Shown: piece by piece, positions 54,501-63,885 of the stretch
How the letters are laid out: each line of letters begins with the position of its first letter
How positions within the stretch are numbered: the first letter of the stretch is position 1
Origin: Balneolaceae bacterium
Lineage (GTDB): Bacteria; Bacteroidota; Rhodothermia; Balneolales; Balneolaceae
Direction of reading: 5' to 3'
DNA: 64,000 nt
Assembly: GCA_017640605.1 (NCBI GenBank)
Contig: JAEPQH010000008.1
Span: 62,001 to 126,000, forward strand
The notes under the pieces: model-generated
What the model was told of the DNA's origin: nothing
The model's database searches: none
Seen by the model: the letters and a program-made list of their open reading frames with translations, nothing else
Program-made: the position numbers and the translations under genes

Positions 54501-54608
54501 AAGTGGTGAATAGAAGCCAACAATTCGTACCTCGTAAATCAAAATTCGCCTATTCGTAATTCTTCCCCGTATATTGAGTTTTCATCAAGATTCTGATTTC
54601 TCTATTCC

Positions 54609-56501
54609 ATGACCTATCTCTCGGTTGAAAACCTTTCCAAAAAATTTGGGCTAAAAACATTATTTGAAAACATAACTTTTGGTATTTCCAAAGGGGATAA
54701 AACGGCGTTGATCGCCCAAAATGGAACCGGGAAATCAACGTTATTACGAATTTTAGCCGGAGCTGAAGTACCTGATTCGGGCGAAGTGATGGTTAGAAAC
54801 GGAATCCGTGTGAGTTTATTAGAACAAGAGCCGGAACTAGACGACGCGCTCACCATCAACGAGTTTATCACTCATGGTGATAATGAGATGGTAAAAGTAG
54901 TTCGAAATTACGAACAAGCTGTGGAAGCGCAGGCAGAGAACTATTCCGAGGCCACTCAGAAAGCATTCGATAAAGCACTTGCCGAAATGGATGCAAACAA
55001 CGCATGGGATTACGAACAACGTTTACAACAGATTCTTGGTCACCTTAACATTCACGACCTCGATCAACGAATAAGCTCTCTTTCGGGTGGGCAACGAAAA
55101 CGGGTTGCTTTAGCTTTTGCCTTATTAGATGATCCGGATTTACTGATTCTGGATGAGCCAACTAATCATCTTGATGTAGAGATGATTGAATGGCTGGAGC
55201 AATATCTCAGTAAAAGTACCATGACGTTATTGATGGTCACGCACGACAGATATTTCCTGGATCGTGTATGTAATCACATTCTCGAAATTGAAGATGGAGA
55301 GCTTTATCACCATAAAGGGAATTACGAGTTGTTCCTCCGGAATAAAGAAGAACGAGAAGAGATTTATGCCACGGAAGTTGCCAAAGCCGGCAAACTAGCC
55401 AAAAAGGAACTCGAATGGATGCGACGGCAACCAAAAGCTCGAACCACAAAATCGAAGTCCAGAATAGATGCTTACTACGAAACTGAAAAGAAGGCCAACT
55501 CCGGCAAAGTTAAAAAGGAAATCAAACTGGAAGTGGGGGTTTCCAGAATGGGTGGACAGATTTTAGAATTGAAAAATGTGTCAAAGAGTTATGGGGACTT
55601 AACTATTCTTGATGGCTTCGATTACAATTTTAATAAGGGTGAAAAGATTGGCATAATTGGTAAAAACGGAGTTGGAAAAAGTACGTTTTTAAAGATTATC
55701 ATGGGTGAAGAATCGGCAGATTCGGGTGAGGTTCTTGCCGGGCAAACCATGATCTTTGGTCATTACAAGCAAAGTGGACACAAGTTTAAAGAAGATGCTC
55801 GTGTGATTGATGTAATCAAGGAAGTGGCTGAAGTTATTCAATTGGCAAATGGCGATACTATTTCTGTATCTCAGTTTCTGGAACATTTCATGTTCGATTC
55901 CAAGATGCAATACACACCTGTAGCAAAATTAAGTGGTGGAGAAAAACGTCGGTTAGGCTTAATGATGGTTCTAATAAAAAATCCGAATTTTCTAATTCTG
56001 GATGAGCCTACCAACGATTTGGACATTATTACGCTGGAAAAATTGGAGTCTTTTTTAGCTGATTTCGGTGGTTGCTTATTGATCGTTTCTCACGATCGCT
56101 ATTTCATGGATAATTTGGTTGAACATTACTTTGTGTTTGAAGGCAATGGAGTTATCAAAGACTTTAACGGCACCTACGATGAATATAAGAGCCTGAAAAC
56201 AGCTCAAGACAAAGAAGCAGAGGAAAAGAAGGCATCCTCAACAAAAAAACAGACAGAGTCGGTAGCATCTAACAAAGAGCCGGAAGTAAAGAAGCTCAGC
56301 TACAACGAACGAAAGGAATACAGCAAACTCGAATCAGAAATTGAGCAATTAGAAGCAAAGAAATCTGCTCTTCAACAAGAAATGAGTTCAGGCATCACCG
56401 ATTATGAAAAACTTCAGGAATTATCCGAAGAGTTTGAAACGACCAAAGAACTGATTGAAGAGAAGGAAATGCGTTGGTTGGAATTGGCAGAGCGCGCTTA
56501 G
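54609..56501 (+). CDS. uup: ABC-F protein, Uup-like
   Basis: 630 residues. Two ABC domains (Walker A AQNGTGKSTLL and GKNGVGKSTFL; signatures SLSGGQRKRVAL and KLSGGEKRRLGL), an interdomain arm with RRQPKARTTKSKSRI, then a charged linker and C-terminal coiled coil (about 560-630), as in Uup. Uup-type factors work on ribosomes, and in E. coli Uup lowers precise transposon excision. Convergent with the metallopeptidase gene, overlapping by 4 bases. Confidence 0.85.
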   Translation: MTYLSVENLSKKFGLKTLFENITFGISKGDKTALIAQNGTGKSTLLRILAGAEVPDSGEVMVRNGIRVSLLEQEPELDDALTINEFITHGDNEMVKVVRNYEQAVEAQAENYSEATQKAFDKALAEMDANNAWDYEQRLQQILGHLNIHDLDQRISSLSGGQRKRVALAFALLDDPDLLILDEPTNHLDVEMIEWLEQYLSKSTMTLLMVTHDRYFLDRVCNHILEIEDGELYHHKGNYELFLRNKEEREEIYATEVAKAGKLAKKELEWMRRQPKARTTKSKSRIDAYYETEKKANSGKVKKEIKLEVGVSRMGGQILELKNVSKSYGDLTILDGFDYNFNKGEKIGIIGKNGVGKSTFLKIIMGEESADSGEVLAGQTMIFGHYKQSGHKFKEDARVIDVIKEVAEVIQLANGDTISVSQFLEHFMFDSKMQYTPVAKLSGGEKRRLGLMMVLIKNPNFLILDEPTNDLDIITLEKLESFLADFGGCLLIVSHDRYFMDNLVEHYFVFEGNGVIKDFNGTYDEYKSLKTAQDKEAEEKKASSTKKQTESVASNKEPEVKKLSYNERKEYSKLESEIEQLEAKKSALQQEMSSGITDYEKLQELSEEFETTKELIEEKEMRWLELAERA

Positions 56502-57211
56502 CATACTTTACCATCCAATTCTTGTTCTAAAGCTCTGTGATTGGGTAGATATTTATCCATGAGCGCATAAAATCTTTTGCTGTGCAATCGCTCAAGTAAA
56601 TGCACCATTTCGTGTACTACCACTAATTCTATTACTTCAGGTTTTTCTTTTGCGAGATGGAGATTTATCCAAACCCGATGGTCACGAACATTGCAAGTTC
56701 CCCATCGAGTCTTCATTTTCTTGATGCCAAACTCTCGCACCTCCACTCCCATAATTGGCTCCCATTTTTTTATCAGTTCACCTACTAGTTTTTTCAACTC
56801 TTTTCTATACAACTGATCTAGTACTTTCTCTCTTTTTTCTGCGTCATAATTCTCTTTAATCCGAAGCAGTATGCCATCATTATGTAAATATGCGAATATG
56901 TTTTTATTTACATAATCGACCTTTAAAGGTATATCAACGCCAAAATACTTATGTAGCTCACCATCAACAAATTGCTGCTTTGCTCTTTGTTCTACTTTCT
57001 TTGACAGGTGATTTCTGATCCAACTACCTCGAGATTGTACAAAATCATGTACCACTTTTTTCGACGTTTTAAGAGGCGCCGACACTCTAATTTTTCCCGT
57101 AGAGCGAGAAACTTTCAGGTAGATATTCTTGATGGGCTTGAAGGTGACTTCAACCTGAAATTCTGCAATTTGAGTATGAATAATTCGTGAGGTTGGTTTC
57201 TTGAAAAACAT
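56498..57211 (-). CDS. YgjP-like (DUF45) M48-type metallopeptidase
   Basis: 237 residues. Zinc motif VVHEMVHLLERLH (H200, E201, H204 and probably H210). The family motif TRWGTCN occurs upstream, as usual in YgjP/SprT-like proteins. No signal peptide or membrane helix. Protein substrates are unknown. Start ATG 57211 lies close to the terminator of the upstream gene. Confidence 0.88.
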   Translation of the reverse strand: MFFKKPTSRIIHTQIAEFQVEVTFKPIKNIYLKVSRSTGKIRVSAPLKTSKKVVHDFVQSRGSWIRNHLSKKVEQRAKQQFVDGELHKYFGVDIPLKVDYVNKNIFAYLHNDGILLRIKENYDAEKREKVLDQLYRKELKKLVGELIKKWEPIMGVEVREFGIKKMKTRWGTCNVRDHRVWINLHLAKEKPEVIELVVVHEMVHLLERLHSKRFYALMDKYLPNHRALEQELDGKVC

Positions 57212-57218
57212 ATAAAAA

Positions 57219-57252
57219 AACCTGCTTCCTCAACGTAATGAAGAAGCAGGTT
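57219..57252 (-). terminator. Terminator of the sortilin-type propeller gene
   Basis: A 10-base perfect stem (AACCTGCTTC with GAAGCAGGTT), 14-base loop and minus-strand T run, just beyond the 1096-residue gene and before the metallopeptidase start. Confidence 0.85.
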
Positions 57253-57266
57253 CAGCTTTAATTAAA

Positions 57267-60200
57267 TTAGTAATCCAGGTCAATTATTCTGCCCGGAGTC
57301 CAAGGAGCATCAAGTCGTGTTAACTCTGCATCAATAGCCGGAATATCTTTTTCCAGAATCGATTTAAGAGAAGCTATCACTGGTCGTAATTGCTCTTCAG
57401 CAATGGCTTTTACCATAGCTGAGGTTTCGGTAGGATCTTGCGTTGTTCCTAATCCTGATCCAATTGCAGTATTAATTCTGTTATTAAGCGATGGCGCCTG
57501 ATTGATTTCAAGTGTTCGCTTGATCGGATCACCATAAATTGAAAGCCTCAATTCTTCTAGTTTATCTTCTAACTCTTCGATTTTAGAATCGAGAAGTTCA
57601 CTCTGAACCATTCGTGAAGCAGCCTGATAATACTCCAAACGATCATTGATTTCACTAAAAGCATTTCTCGCGCTATTAGCTGCTTTAGAAAGCTCCATCA
57701 GTTCTTTTTGGTAAGCAAGCACTGCATCAGGATTGGTTGCCGGTAATGTTACATTACTCAGCGATTTCACAACAAAAGACACCGGCTCTGACAACATCGA
57801 CATTTCACCGTCTTCCATTTTGGAAAGTTGAACCGTGTAAGTTCCGGGAAGTACCATAATGCCAGACTCCAGATTTTGTGTAGGATTAGCTGAATTTGTT
57901 CGTATCTGATCGGTATCAGGATAACGTAGATCCCAATGAATTCTATTGATTCCCTTTCTGCCTAAAGTTCGGAGCTCATTTACGATCTCATTATTTGCAT
58001 CACGGATCGTGAACATCAAATAATCTTTCTCATCATCAAATTCTGTTTCCATTTGTTCATAGGTAGGATAATATACCGTTTCTCCTTCATCACGCTGTTC
58101 CTTCTCCTCCTTTTTGCGTTGATCTTCCAACGACTGAAAGCTTTCTTTTAGGTAATACGTAAAGGCTGCGCCGAACTCAGGATTTTCGCCCATATAGAAA
58201 TCTTCCCCTTGAAATCCTTTTGGTCCTAACCATGAAATGGTAGCACTTGCCGCAATAGGGCTGTATGGAATGTATTGAAAAGCATCACGCACGTTAAACA
58301 AATGCGCTTCGCTTTCTTTTACTTCTTTAGTGAAGTCGCGCAATGCTGAGTAATCATCTAAAATATAGAATCCCCGACCAAAGGTGCCCAACACAAGGTC
58401 GTTTTCTCGTGTTTGAATATTGATATCACGAACAGCAATCGTTGGTACGCCATTAGCAAACTTCTTCCAATAGTCTCCACCGTCCATGGTCATGAATAAG
58501 CTGAATTCAGTACCGATAAACAGTAAATCAGCCACTTCAGGATCTTCTTCAATTGCATAAATTGAACCTCTTTCCGGAAGGTTACTCGCAATGGAAGTCC
58601 ATCTTTTACCTTGATTTGAGCTTTTCAACAAGTAAGGCTTAAAATCACCTCGCTTGTGATTATTGAACGCAGCATATACTACATTTACATCATGCGCAGA
58701 TGGAATGATTTCATTCACATAGGTCATACTAGGAACACCCTGAAACTCGTCATACTTCGCCCAGTTTTCCCCACCATCAGTAGATACATGGATGAGTCCG
58801 TCATCGGTACCTGCATAGATCAGGTTTTCATCAAGTGGTGATTCTGCCAAAGCCACAATATTTCCATACTGCGTGGTGCTCGCGTTTTTGGCAACGGCAT
58901 CCATTGGCCAAACCTTATCCATCACCTCCAAACGATTTCGATCAATCTGTCGAGTTAAATCTCCGGAAATCTCTCGCCAGCTTTGCCCTCTGTCATCGCT
59001 GCGAAGTACTCTATCGGATGCGTAATAAAGGCGTTTATTGTCATGTGAGCTCACCAAAAAAGGAGAATCCCAATTCCAATTGTACTCAGAATCGGCGCCG
59101 GCAGGTGGCTGAGGAATGATATTCTGAGTTTCTCCACTTTGGCGATCAAAACGATACAGGTTTCCGTATTGTGCCTGACTATAGATGATGTTCGGATCTT
59201 CGGGATCTACATGAGGTTCAAATCCATCACCAAGCAGCGTTACCTGCCAATCTTTGTAGGTTAAACCGGTAGGTTCAATCGAACGGGTGGGACCACCAAT
59301 TGTGAAATTATCCTGAGTTCCACCGTAAACATTGTAGAATGGATAGTCGTTATCTACCGCAACTTTATAAAATTGAGTTACCGGCAGATTGGTATAGAAA
59401 CGCCAGGTTTTCCCGCGATCGTAGCTTTCATACACCCCACCATCGTTTCCGTTTAGTAAATGATTTGGGTTATCCGGATTAATCCACTGTGCGTGATTAT
59501 CGATGTGCTTATTGAGTTCGCCAACATTCGAGAAGGTCTTCCCACCATCTTCAGAAACTCCCGAAAAGGTATTCATCACATATACAAGATCTACATCAAC
59601 CGGATCGGCCACTACTTCTTGATAATAATTTCCGCTGGATGAATAACTACTCCGTCGCTCCCAGCTTTCGCCTCGATCAGTTGATCGATAAAAACCGCTT
59701 TTGCCCGTTTGAGCTTCCACTGTGGCATAAATCACGTCATTATTAGCAGGAGAAATATCCAGACCAATTCGGCCAATATCACCCGATGGCATGCCTTTCA
59801 TAATCTTGCGGAAGTTATTCCCACCATCAGTTGATTTATAAATAGCAGATTCCGGTCCGCCACTTATGTAGGTAAATACATGTCGCCGCCGTTGATGAGC
59901 CGTTGCATAAATAACATCAGGATTGCGTGGATCAAGATGCACTTCGTTGATTCCAGTGTGTTCACTTATATCAAGAATTTTCTCCCAGTTTTCACCTCCA
60001 TCAACCGTTTTATATAGTCCGCGATCTCCACCTGGACTCCAAAGTGGCCCTGTTGCAGCAACGTAAACCACATCAGAGTCACGTGGATCAATTTCGATCA
60101 TTCCAATATGCTCAGAATTTTTTAATCCCATGTGTTTCCAGCTTTTTCCACCGTCAATGGTCTTGTAAACACCATCTCCATAAGCCACCGAACGCTGATT

Positions 60201-60557
60201 GTTATTCTCGCCGGTTCCAACCCAAACTACATTATGATTATTTGGATCCATGGCTACAAAGCCAATGGAATACGAACCCTGAGCATCAAAAACGGGCTCT
60301 AGTGTTATGCCTCGATTGGTAGTTTTCCAAACTCCACCTGATGAGGTTGCTACATAAAATTCGCTGTGATTATCCGGATTAACGGCGAAATCAGAAATCC
60401 GCCCAGAAGTAAAAGCAGGACCAATACTTCTGAATTTAAATGCTGATAGCGAAGTAGAATATCTTGAATCGCTTGGCTCATCTTGAGCCACTGCATCTAA
60501 AGAAATCGAAAAAAAGATAAAAAGTGCCAGGAAGCACCCCGAGAATAAATTCCGCAT
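57267..60557 (-). CDS. Secreted VPS10/sortilin-type (BNR-repeat) beta-propeller protein
   Basis: 1096 residues with a signal peptide ending DAVAQD. Residues about 40-750 contain many Asp-box units of the forms VYKTIDGGKSW, LYKTVDGGENW, FYRSTDRGESW and IHVSTDGGENW, i.e. the ten-bladed sortilin-like propeller; the rest is an Ig-like segment (about 850-930) and a helical C-terminal part (about 960-1080). Common in Bacteroidota and often annotated as glycosyl hydrolase, which is not supported by catalytic residues here. No T9SS sorting domain at its end. Function unknown. Confidence 0.9.
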   Translation of the reverse strand: MRNLFSGCFLALFIFFSISLDAVAQDEPSDSRYSTSLSAFKFRSIGPAFTSGRISDFAVNPDNHSEFYVATSSGGVWKTTNRGITLEPVFDAQGSYSIGFVAMDPNNHNVVWVGTGENNNQRSVAYGDGVYKTIDGGKSWKHMGLKNSEHIGMIEIDPRDSDVVYVAATGPLWSPGGDRGLYKTVDGGENWEKILDISEHTGINEVHLDPRNPDVIYATAHQRRRHVFTYISGGPESAIYKSTDGGNNFRKIMKGMPSGDIGRIGLDISPANNDVIYATVEAQTGKSGFYRSTDRGESWERRSSYSSSGNYYQEVVADPVDVDLVYVMNTFSGVSEDGGKTFSNVGELNKHIDNHAQWINPDNPNHLLNGNDGGVYESYDRGKTWRFYTNLPVTQFYKVAVDNDYPFYNVYGGTQDNFTIGGPTRSIEPTGLTYKDWQVTLLGDGFEPHVDPEDPNIIYSQAQYGNLYRFDRQSGETQNIIPQPPAGADSEYNWNWDSPFLVSSHDNKRLYYASDRVLRSDDRGQSWREISGDLTRQIDRNRLEVMDKVWPMDAVAKNASTTQYGNIVALAESPLDENLIYAGTDDGLIHVSTDGGENWAKYDEFQGVPSMTYVNEIIPSAHDVNVVYAAFNNHKRGDFKPYLLKSSNQGKRWTSIASNLPERGSIYAIEEDPEVADLLFIGTEFSLFMTMDGGDYWKKFANGVPTIAVRDINIQTRENDLVLGTFGRGFYILDDYSALRDFTKEVKESEAHLFNVRDAFQYIPYSPIAASATISWLGPKGFQGEDFYMGENPEFGAAFTYYLKESFQSLEDQRKKEEKEQRDEGETVYYPTYEQMETEFDDEKDYLMFTIRDANNEIVNELRTLGRKGINRIHWDLRYPDTDQIRTNSANPTQNLESGIMVLPGTYTVQLSKMEDGEMSMLSEPVSFVVKSLSNVTLPATNPDAVLAYQKELMELSKAANSARNAFSEINDRLEYYQAASRMVQSELLDSKIEELEDKLEELRLSIYGDPIKRTLEINQAPSLNNRINTAIGSGLGTTQDPTETSAMVKAIAEEQLRPVIASLKSILEKDIPAIDAELTRLDAPWTPGRIIDLDY

Positions 60558-60636
60558 AGTGTACCTAATTAAGTTAAAATGAACTCCGAAAATGAGAGAA
60601 CAGAGTAACTAAATATGCAGGGATATGCTGTAAAAT

Positions 60637-61143
60637 TTATCGGTTGATATATTTTGCGGGAATTGGATTTGCGGGATTTTCAGACGACCAGAATACCGAA
60701 ATGATCCACCATCGATTGCCATCGTTAAATAATTGAATACTGTTTATACCACGCATAAAAACCTCTCCTTCTTTTGTACGGCGAGAATCGTAGGTACTAA
60801 ACACGTGGGCGATATTCCCAAATTGCTCAACAACTTGCCCAATTTCAGATTCGAAAAATCCATCTCGCTCTAGGCTAGAGCCGGCACGTTCGATGTATTC
60901 TTCAGGAGTCCAGCTTAGATATCCAATATTTCCTTCGCGATCGGTGTAAGTGGGGATTAAGCGGCCATCGGGGGCAAATAAATTTTTAAATCTATCCCAA
61001 TCCCTAGCCTCTCCTGCCTCTCCCGAAATAACTTCGTACAACGCATCTATGGTTGATTGAATGGATTCGGTATCGCTTTGATATTGGCCGAATATCGATG
61101 TTGTGCAGCAGATTAGCATCACTGAAAGCAAGAAAATTTTCAT
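60637..61143 (-). CDS. Exported SnoaL/NTF2-like protein
   Basis: 168 residues with a signal peptide ending SIFGQ. The mature protein has the compact cone fold of SnoaL-like proteins (IQSTIDALYEVISG, WDRFKNLFAPDGRL, NSIQLFNDGNRWWIISVFW). The catalytic or ligand role is unknown. It lies 4 bases after the aldo/keto reductase gene and is probably cotranscribed. Confidence 0.85.
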   Translation of the reverse strand: MKIFLLSVMLICCTTSIFGQYQSDTESIQSTIDALYEVISGEAGEARDWDRFKNLFAPDGRLIPTYTDREGNIGYLSWTPEEYIERAGSSLERDGFFESEIGQVVEQFGNIAHVFSTYDSRRTKEGEVFMRGINSIQLFNDGNRWWIISVFWSSENPANPIPAKYINR

Positions 61144-61147
61144 AGAT

Positions 61148-62131
61148 TTAATTTTGAAGGATTTGTTCGATACGATGCTGTTCGTCGTCGCTTAACTCTA
61201 AGTTATCGATGGCTTCAACATTGTTTTCGAGTTGCTTAATGCTGCTTATGCCAATCAATGCAGTAGTAACTGCTTGGTGCCGTAGTATCCAAACTAAAGC
61301 AAGTTGCGCTAACGATTGCCCACGTGATTCTGCAATGGCATTCAAGTCTTTGATTTTTTGTAACAGCTCTTCCGTAAGATCTCCTTTTTGGAGAAAACCA
61401 TCTGGGTCGGCGATGCGCGAATTTTCGGGGATTCCATGCAAGTATTTATTGGTCAATAGACCTTGCGCTAATGGCGAAAATGGGATGCTACCCACACCTT
61501 CTTGCTGAATCACATCAAAAATCCCCTCACGCTCCGGCTCACGATGAAACATGTTGTATTTTGGCTGATGGATAATGATCGGAACTCCCCAAGACTTTAA
61601 CATTTGGATAGCTTCACGCGCCCGATCGGCCGGGTAATTGGAGATACCGGCATACAACGCTTTTCCTGAACGAACAATCTGTTCTAATGCACGCATACTT
61701 TCTTCTAAGGGTGTGTCATAATCCGGGCGATGATGGTAGAATATATCTACATATTCCAGCCCCATGCGTTTTAAACTCTGATCACAGCTCGAAATCAAAT
61801 ATTTTCGAGAACCTCCATCGCCATAAGGACCTTCCCACATCCCGAAGCCTGCTTTACTGCTAATAATTAACTCGTCTCTACGCCCGTGGAAAATGGTTTT
61901 TAAAGCTCGTCCAAATTGCTCTTCGGCGCTACCGGGTGGCGGACCATAATTATTGGCTAAATCAAAATGAGTAATGCCTAACTCGAAGGCTCTTGTTAAC
62001 ATTTGATCTACTTTTTCCAGGGTTTGTTGCCCTCCGAAATTGTGCCAGAGTCCTAGTGACAGTATGGGTAAATAAAGCCCCGAGTTCCCACATTTGCGAT
62101 AAGGAATTCGGTTGTAATCGGGTTTAATCAT
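61148..62131 (-). CDS. Aldo/keto reductase, YghZ-like (L-glyceraldehyde-3-phosphate reductase group)
   Basis: 327 residues from ATG 62131; a start 13 codons further up is open but lies outside family sequence. RKCGNSGLYLPILSLGLWHNFGG, FDLANNYGPP (D and catalytic Y), SSKAGFGMW (K), YHHRPD (H), and the NADPH site near LIGISSIKQLENN are all present. YghZ reduces glyceraldehyde phosphate and methylglyoxal. First gene of a leftward pair with the SnoaL-like gene. Confidence 0.92.
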   Translation of the reverse strand: MIKPDYNRIPYRKCGNSGLYLPILSLGLWHNFGGQQTLEKVDQMLTRAFELGITHFDLANNYGPPPGSAEEQFGRALKTIFHGRRDELIISSKAGFGMWEGPYGDGGSRKYLISSCDQSLKRMGLEYVDIFYHHRPDYDTPLEESMRALEQIVRSGKALYAGISNYPADRAREAIQMLKSWGVPIIIHQPKYNMFHREPEREGIFDVIQQEGVGSIPFSPLAQGLLTNKYLHGIPENSRIADPDGFLQKGDLTEELLQKIKDLNAIAESRGQSLAQLALVWILRHQAVTTALIGISSIKQLENNVEAIDNLELSDDEQHRIEQILQN

Positions 62132-62193
62132 TGAATATGAAATTATCTGTTTGCCCCGAAAATAGGGCAATCAAACGCCAATTCAATATTTAG

Positions 62194-63738
62194 TTAGAAC
62201 CGAATAATTTTCGGTCGTTCATTGCGATAAGAAGTCATCGTTAGTCCAACGGGCGCATTTACATAAGTGGGGTCGGCTACCACAAACTTTTGACCATTCG
62301 AGACGTGAAAGTCACCCGGAACTGTGTGCGAAAATTTTACCGCAGTGGCTAAATGACGGCTATAACGCAATGCAACTACCTCCAATCCTAGCAAATCCTG
62401 AACTAGTGTAGCAAAAAAGATAGCACGGTCATCACAATCGGAATACGAATAATAAAATATTTCATCCGGCAGCATATATTTTTCACGGTCAAATTGCTCC
62501 TGATCGGTTTTATACTCAAAAGATGTTTGTACGAGTCGAAGTAAAAAATTAACGGCCTGCAACTCATTCATCGATTCCAAAATCGGTTCCAATTGAGTGT
62601 ATAATTGCTTTTTTGTAGGCTCCGACATCGAAGCAGAAAAGAACACCGGCAAATCTGTTCTTGGGTAATATTCGAAATAAGAAATCAGTTCGCTGCTAAC
62701 CGTAACCGGAAACTCATATCTACGATCTTTAAACTCGAATCGCAGTGTTTTTTGAAATGATTCTGACTGATCAGTTATAGTGGGATATTCATAAATTGAA
62801 AAGTCTAGCTTGCGAACCTGAGCTTCATGTCCACCGGCATAGGTAAAAATAGATCCAGGAGATTGAAATTCGTCGTTATAGTTGAGTGGAAAATATTTTT
62901 CGCCGTCAAGGATGTAATATTTTTGATCAAAAATATTACCACTCACCGCAAATAGGTTATAAACTCCGTTTTGATCGTAACCCACTTTAGTTTCATATCC
63001 CGCCTTAGTTAGCAAAAACCAATTCATCAAGCGAACCAAATTCGGATGTTGTGCTCCAATAATATCCTTCGAAATGGAATTTATTAATAAGATGTAACCC
63101 CAATCATTTAGAGCCAGCTCTTCTTTTAAATCAAGAGTGTACTTCACAAACTCAGTATGATTCACGCTACTTACTTCTTCCCAGAACCTTGCAATCCTAT
63201 CGTTATCTAACTTTCCGTTTCGGTAATGTGATGGGTTTAATTTCCTCGAAATCATCGTGGGATAGCTGAACGGTATTGAATTAGAATAGTAGTTTAGATC
63301 GAATCTTCGAGCATCAGTTTCTCCGAATAAACTGAATGCTAGTTCTGATTCTCTTTCCCTTTCAAGTTCAATATTTGGGTTAGGTGTAGGTAGTTCGATG
63401 GGATTGGTATCCAGATCAAATCCTAAATCAATAGTAATCTTCTCATCAATCAGTACATCTTCCGGGATTTCCATTTCGGTCCTTTCCGGTGCAGTGTATA
63501 CCGGCACTTCTTCGGGCTTTACCTCGCTGTAAAATCCTGCTCCACTTGATATCCCTACTTCTTCCCAGGTATTTTTAAGCATCTTGATAAACTCTTCATC
63601 AAATTTATCTTTGTATGCCTGAAACTCTTCCTTCTGCTGTTTTTTCCATTCCTCAAATGTTTGTGCATTCAGATAAGTAGATGAACAAAATATCAAGAAG
63701 AGAATGACCAAGAACGACTTCATTTGTGCCAACATCAT
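62194..63738 (-). CDS. Exported transglutaminase-like cysteine protease-fold protein
   Basis: 514 residues with a signal peptide ending YLNAQ. Residues about 30-60 are a charged coiled-coil-like helix (EEWKKQQKEEFQAYKD). Near the C-terminus SYSDCDDRAIFFA (Cys), RHLATAVKF (His) and FVVADPTYV (Asp) make a transglutaminase-like triad. Such proteins may act as peptidases or crosslinkers of the envelope; activity unproven. The initial ATG pair (63738, 63735) is favoured by AGGT upstream; ATG 63723 is also possible. Confidence 0.85.
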   Translation of the reverse strand: MMLAQMKSFLVILFLIFCSSTYLNAQTFEEWKKQQKEEFQAYKDKFDEEFIKMLKNTWEEVGISSGAGFYSEVKPEEVPVYTAPERTEMEIPEDVLIDEKITIDLGFDLDTNPIELPTPNPNIELERERESELAFSLFGETDARRFDLNYYSNSIPFSYPTMISRKLNPSHYRNGKLDNDRIARFWEEVSSVNHTEFVKYTLDLKEELALNDWGYILLINSISKDIIGAQHPNLVRLMNWFLLTKAGYETKVGYDQNGVYNLFAVSGNIFDQKYYILDGEKYFPLNYNDEFQSPGSIFTYAGGHEAQVRKLDFSIYEYPTITDQSESFQKTLRFEFKDRRYEFPVTVSSELISYFEYYPRTDLPVFFSASMSEPTKKQLYTQLEPILESMNELQAVNFLLRLVQTSFEYKTDQEQFDREKYMLPDEIFYYSYSDCDDRAIFFATLVQDLLGLEVVALRYSRHLATAVKFSHTVPGDFHVSNGQKFVVADPTYVNAPVGLTMTSYRNERPKIIRF

Positions 63739-63835
63739 ACCATTACCTGAATAATTATTTGAAATGAGGATGCATTTAAGAGCTTCTTTAAAACCAAACG
63801 TATGGAATTGTTCCTATAATTTTAAACATAAAAAA

Positions 63836-63864
63836 AACCCATACCACAATGCGTAGTATGGGTT
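63836..63864 (-). terminator. Terminator of the flagellin gene
   Basis: A 9-base stem (AACCCATAC with GTATGGGTT), 11-base loop and minus-strand T run of eight, 21 bases beyond the flagellin stop. Confidence 0.85.
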
Positions 63865-63885
63865 GAATTTTGATGGAAATATCGA

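Larger units (their letters stand above)
53797..54608. other. 812-bp gene-free repeat island between two ABC-F genes
   Basis: No reading frame, tRNA or terminator is supported here. The sequence is made mostly of degenerate direct repeats (the three copies listed apart) joined by further similar pieces such as TTCGTAACTCGTATTTC and ATTCCCATATT. The promoters of ettA and the Uup-like gene should lie at the two edges. Confidence 0.75.

Noticed and set aside
53797-54608. CRISPR array
   Set aside because: Three degenerate copies with long unequal spacing, internal palindromes and no cas genes; fits REP-like repeats instead.
57267-60557. Glycosyl hydrolase
   Set aside because: Only Asp-box propeller repeats are seen; no sialidase or other catalytic set is recognisable.
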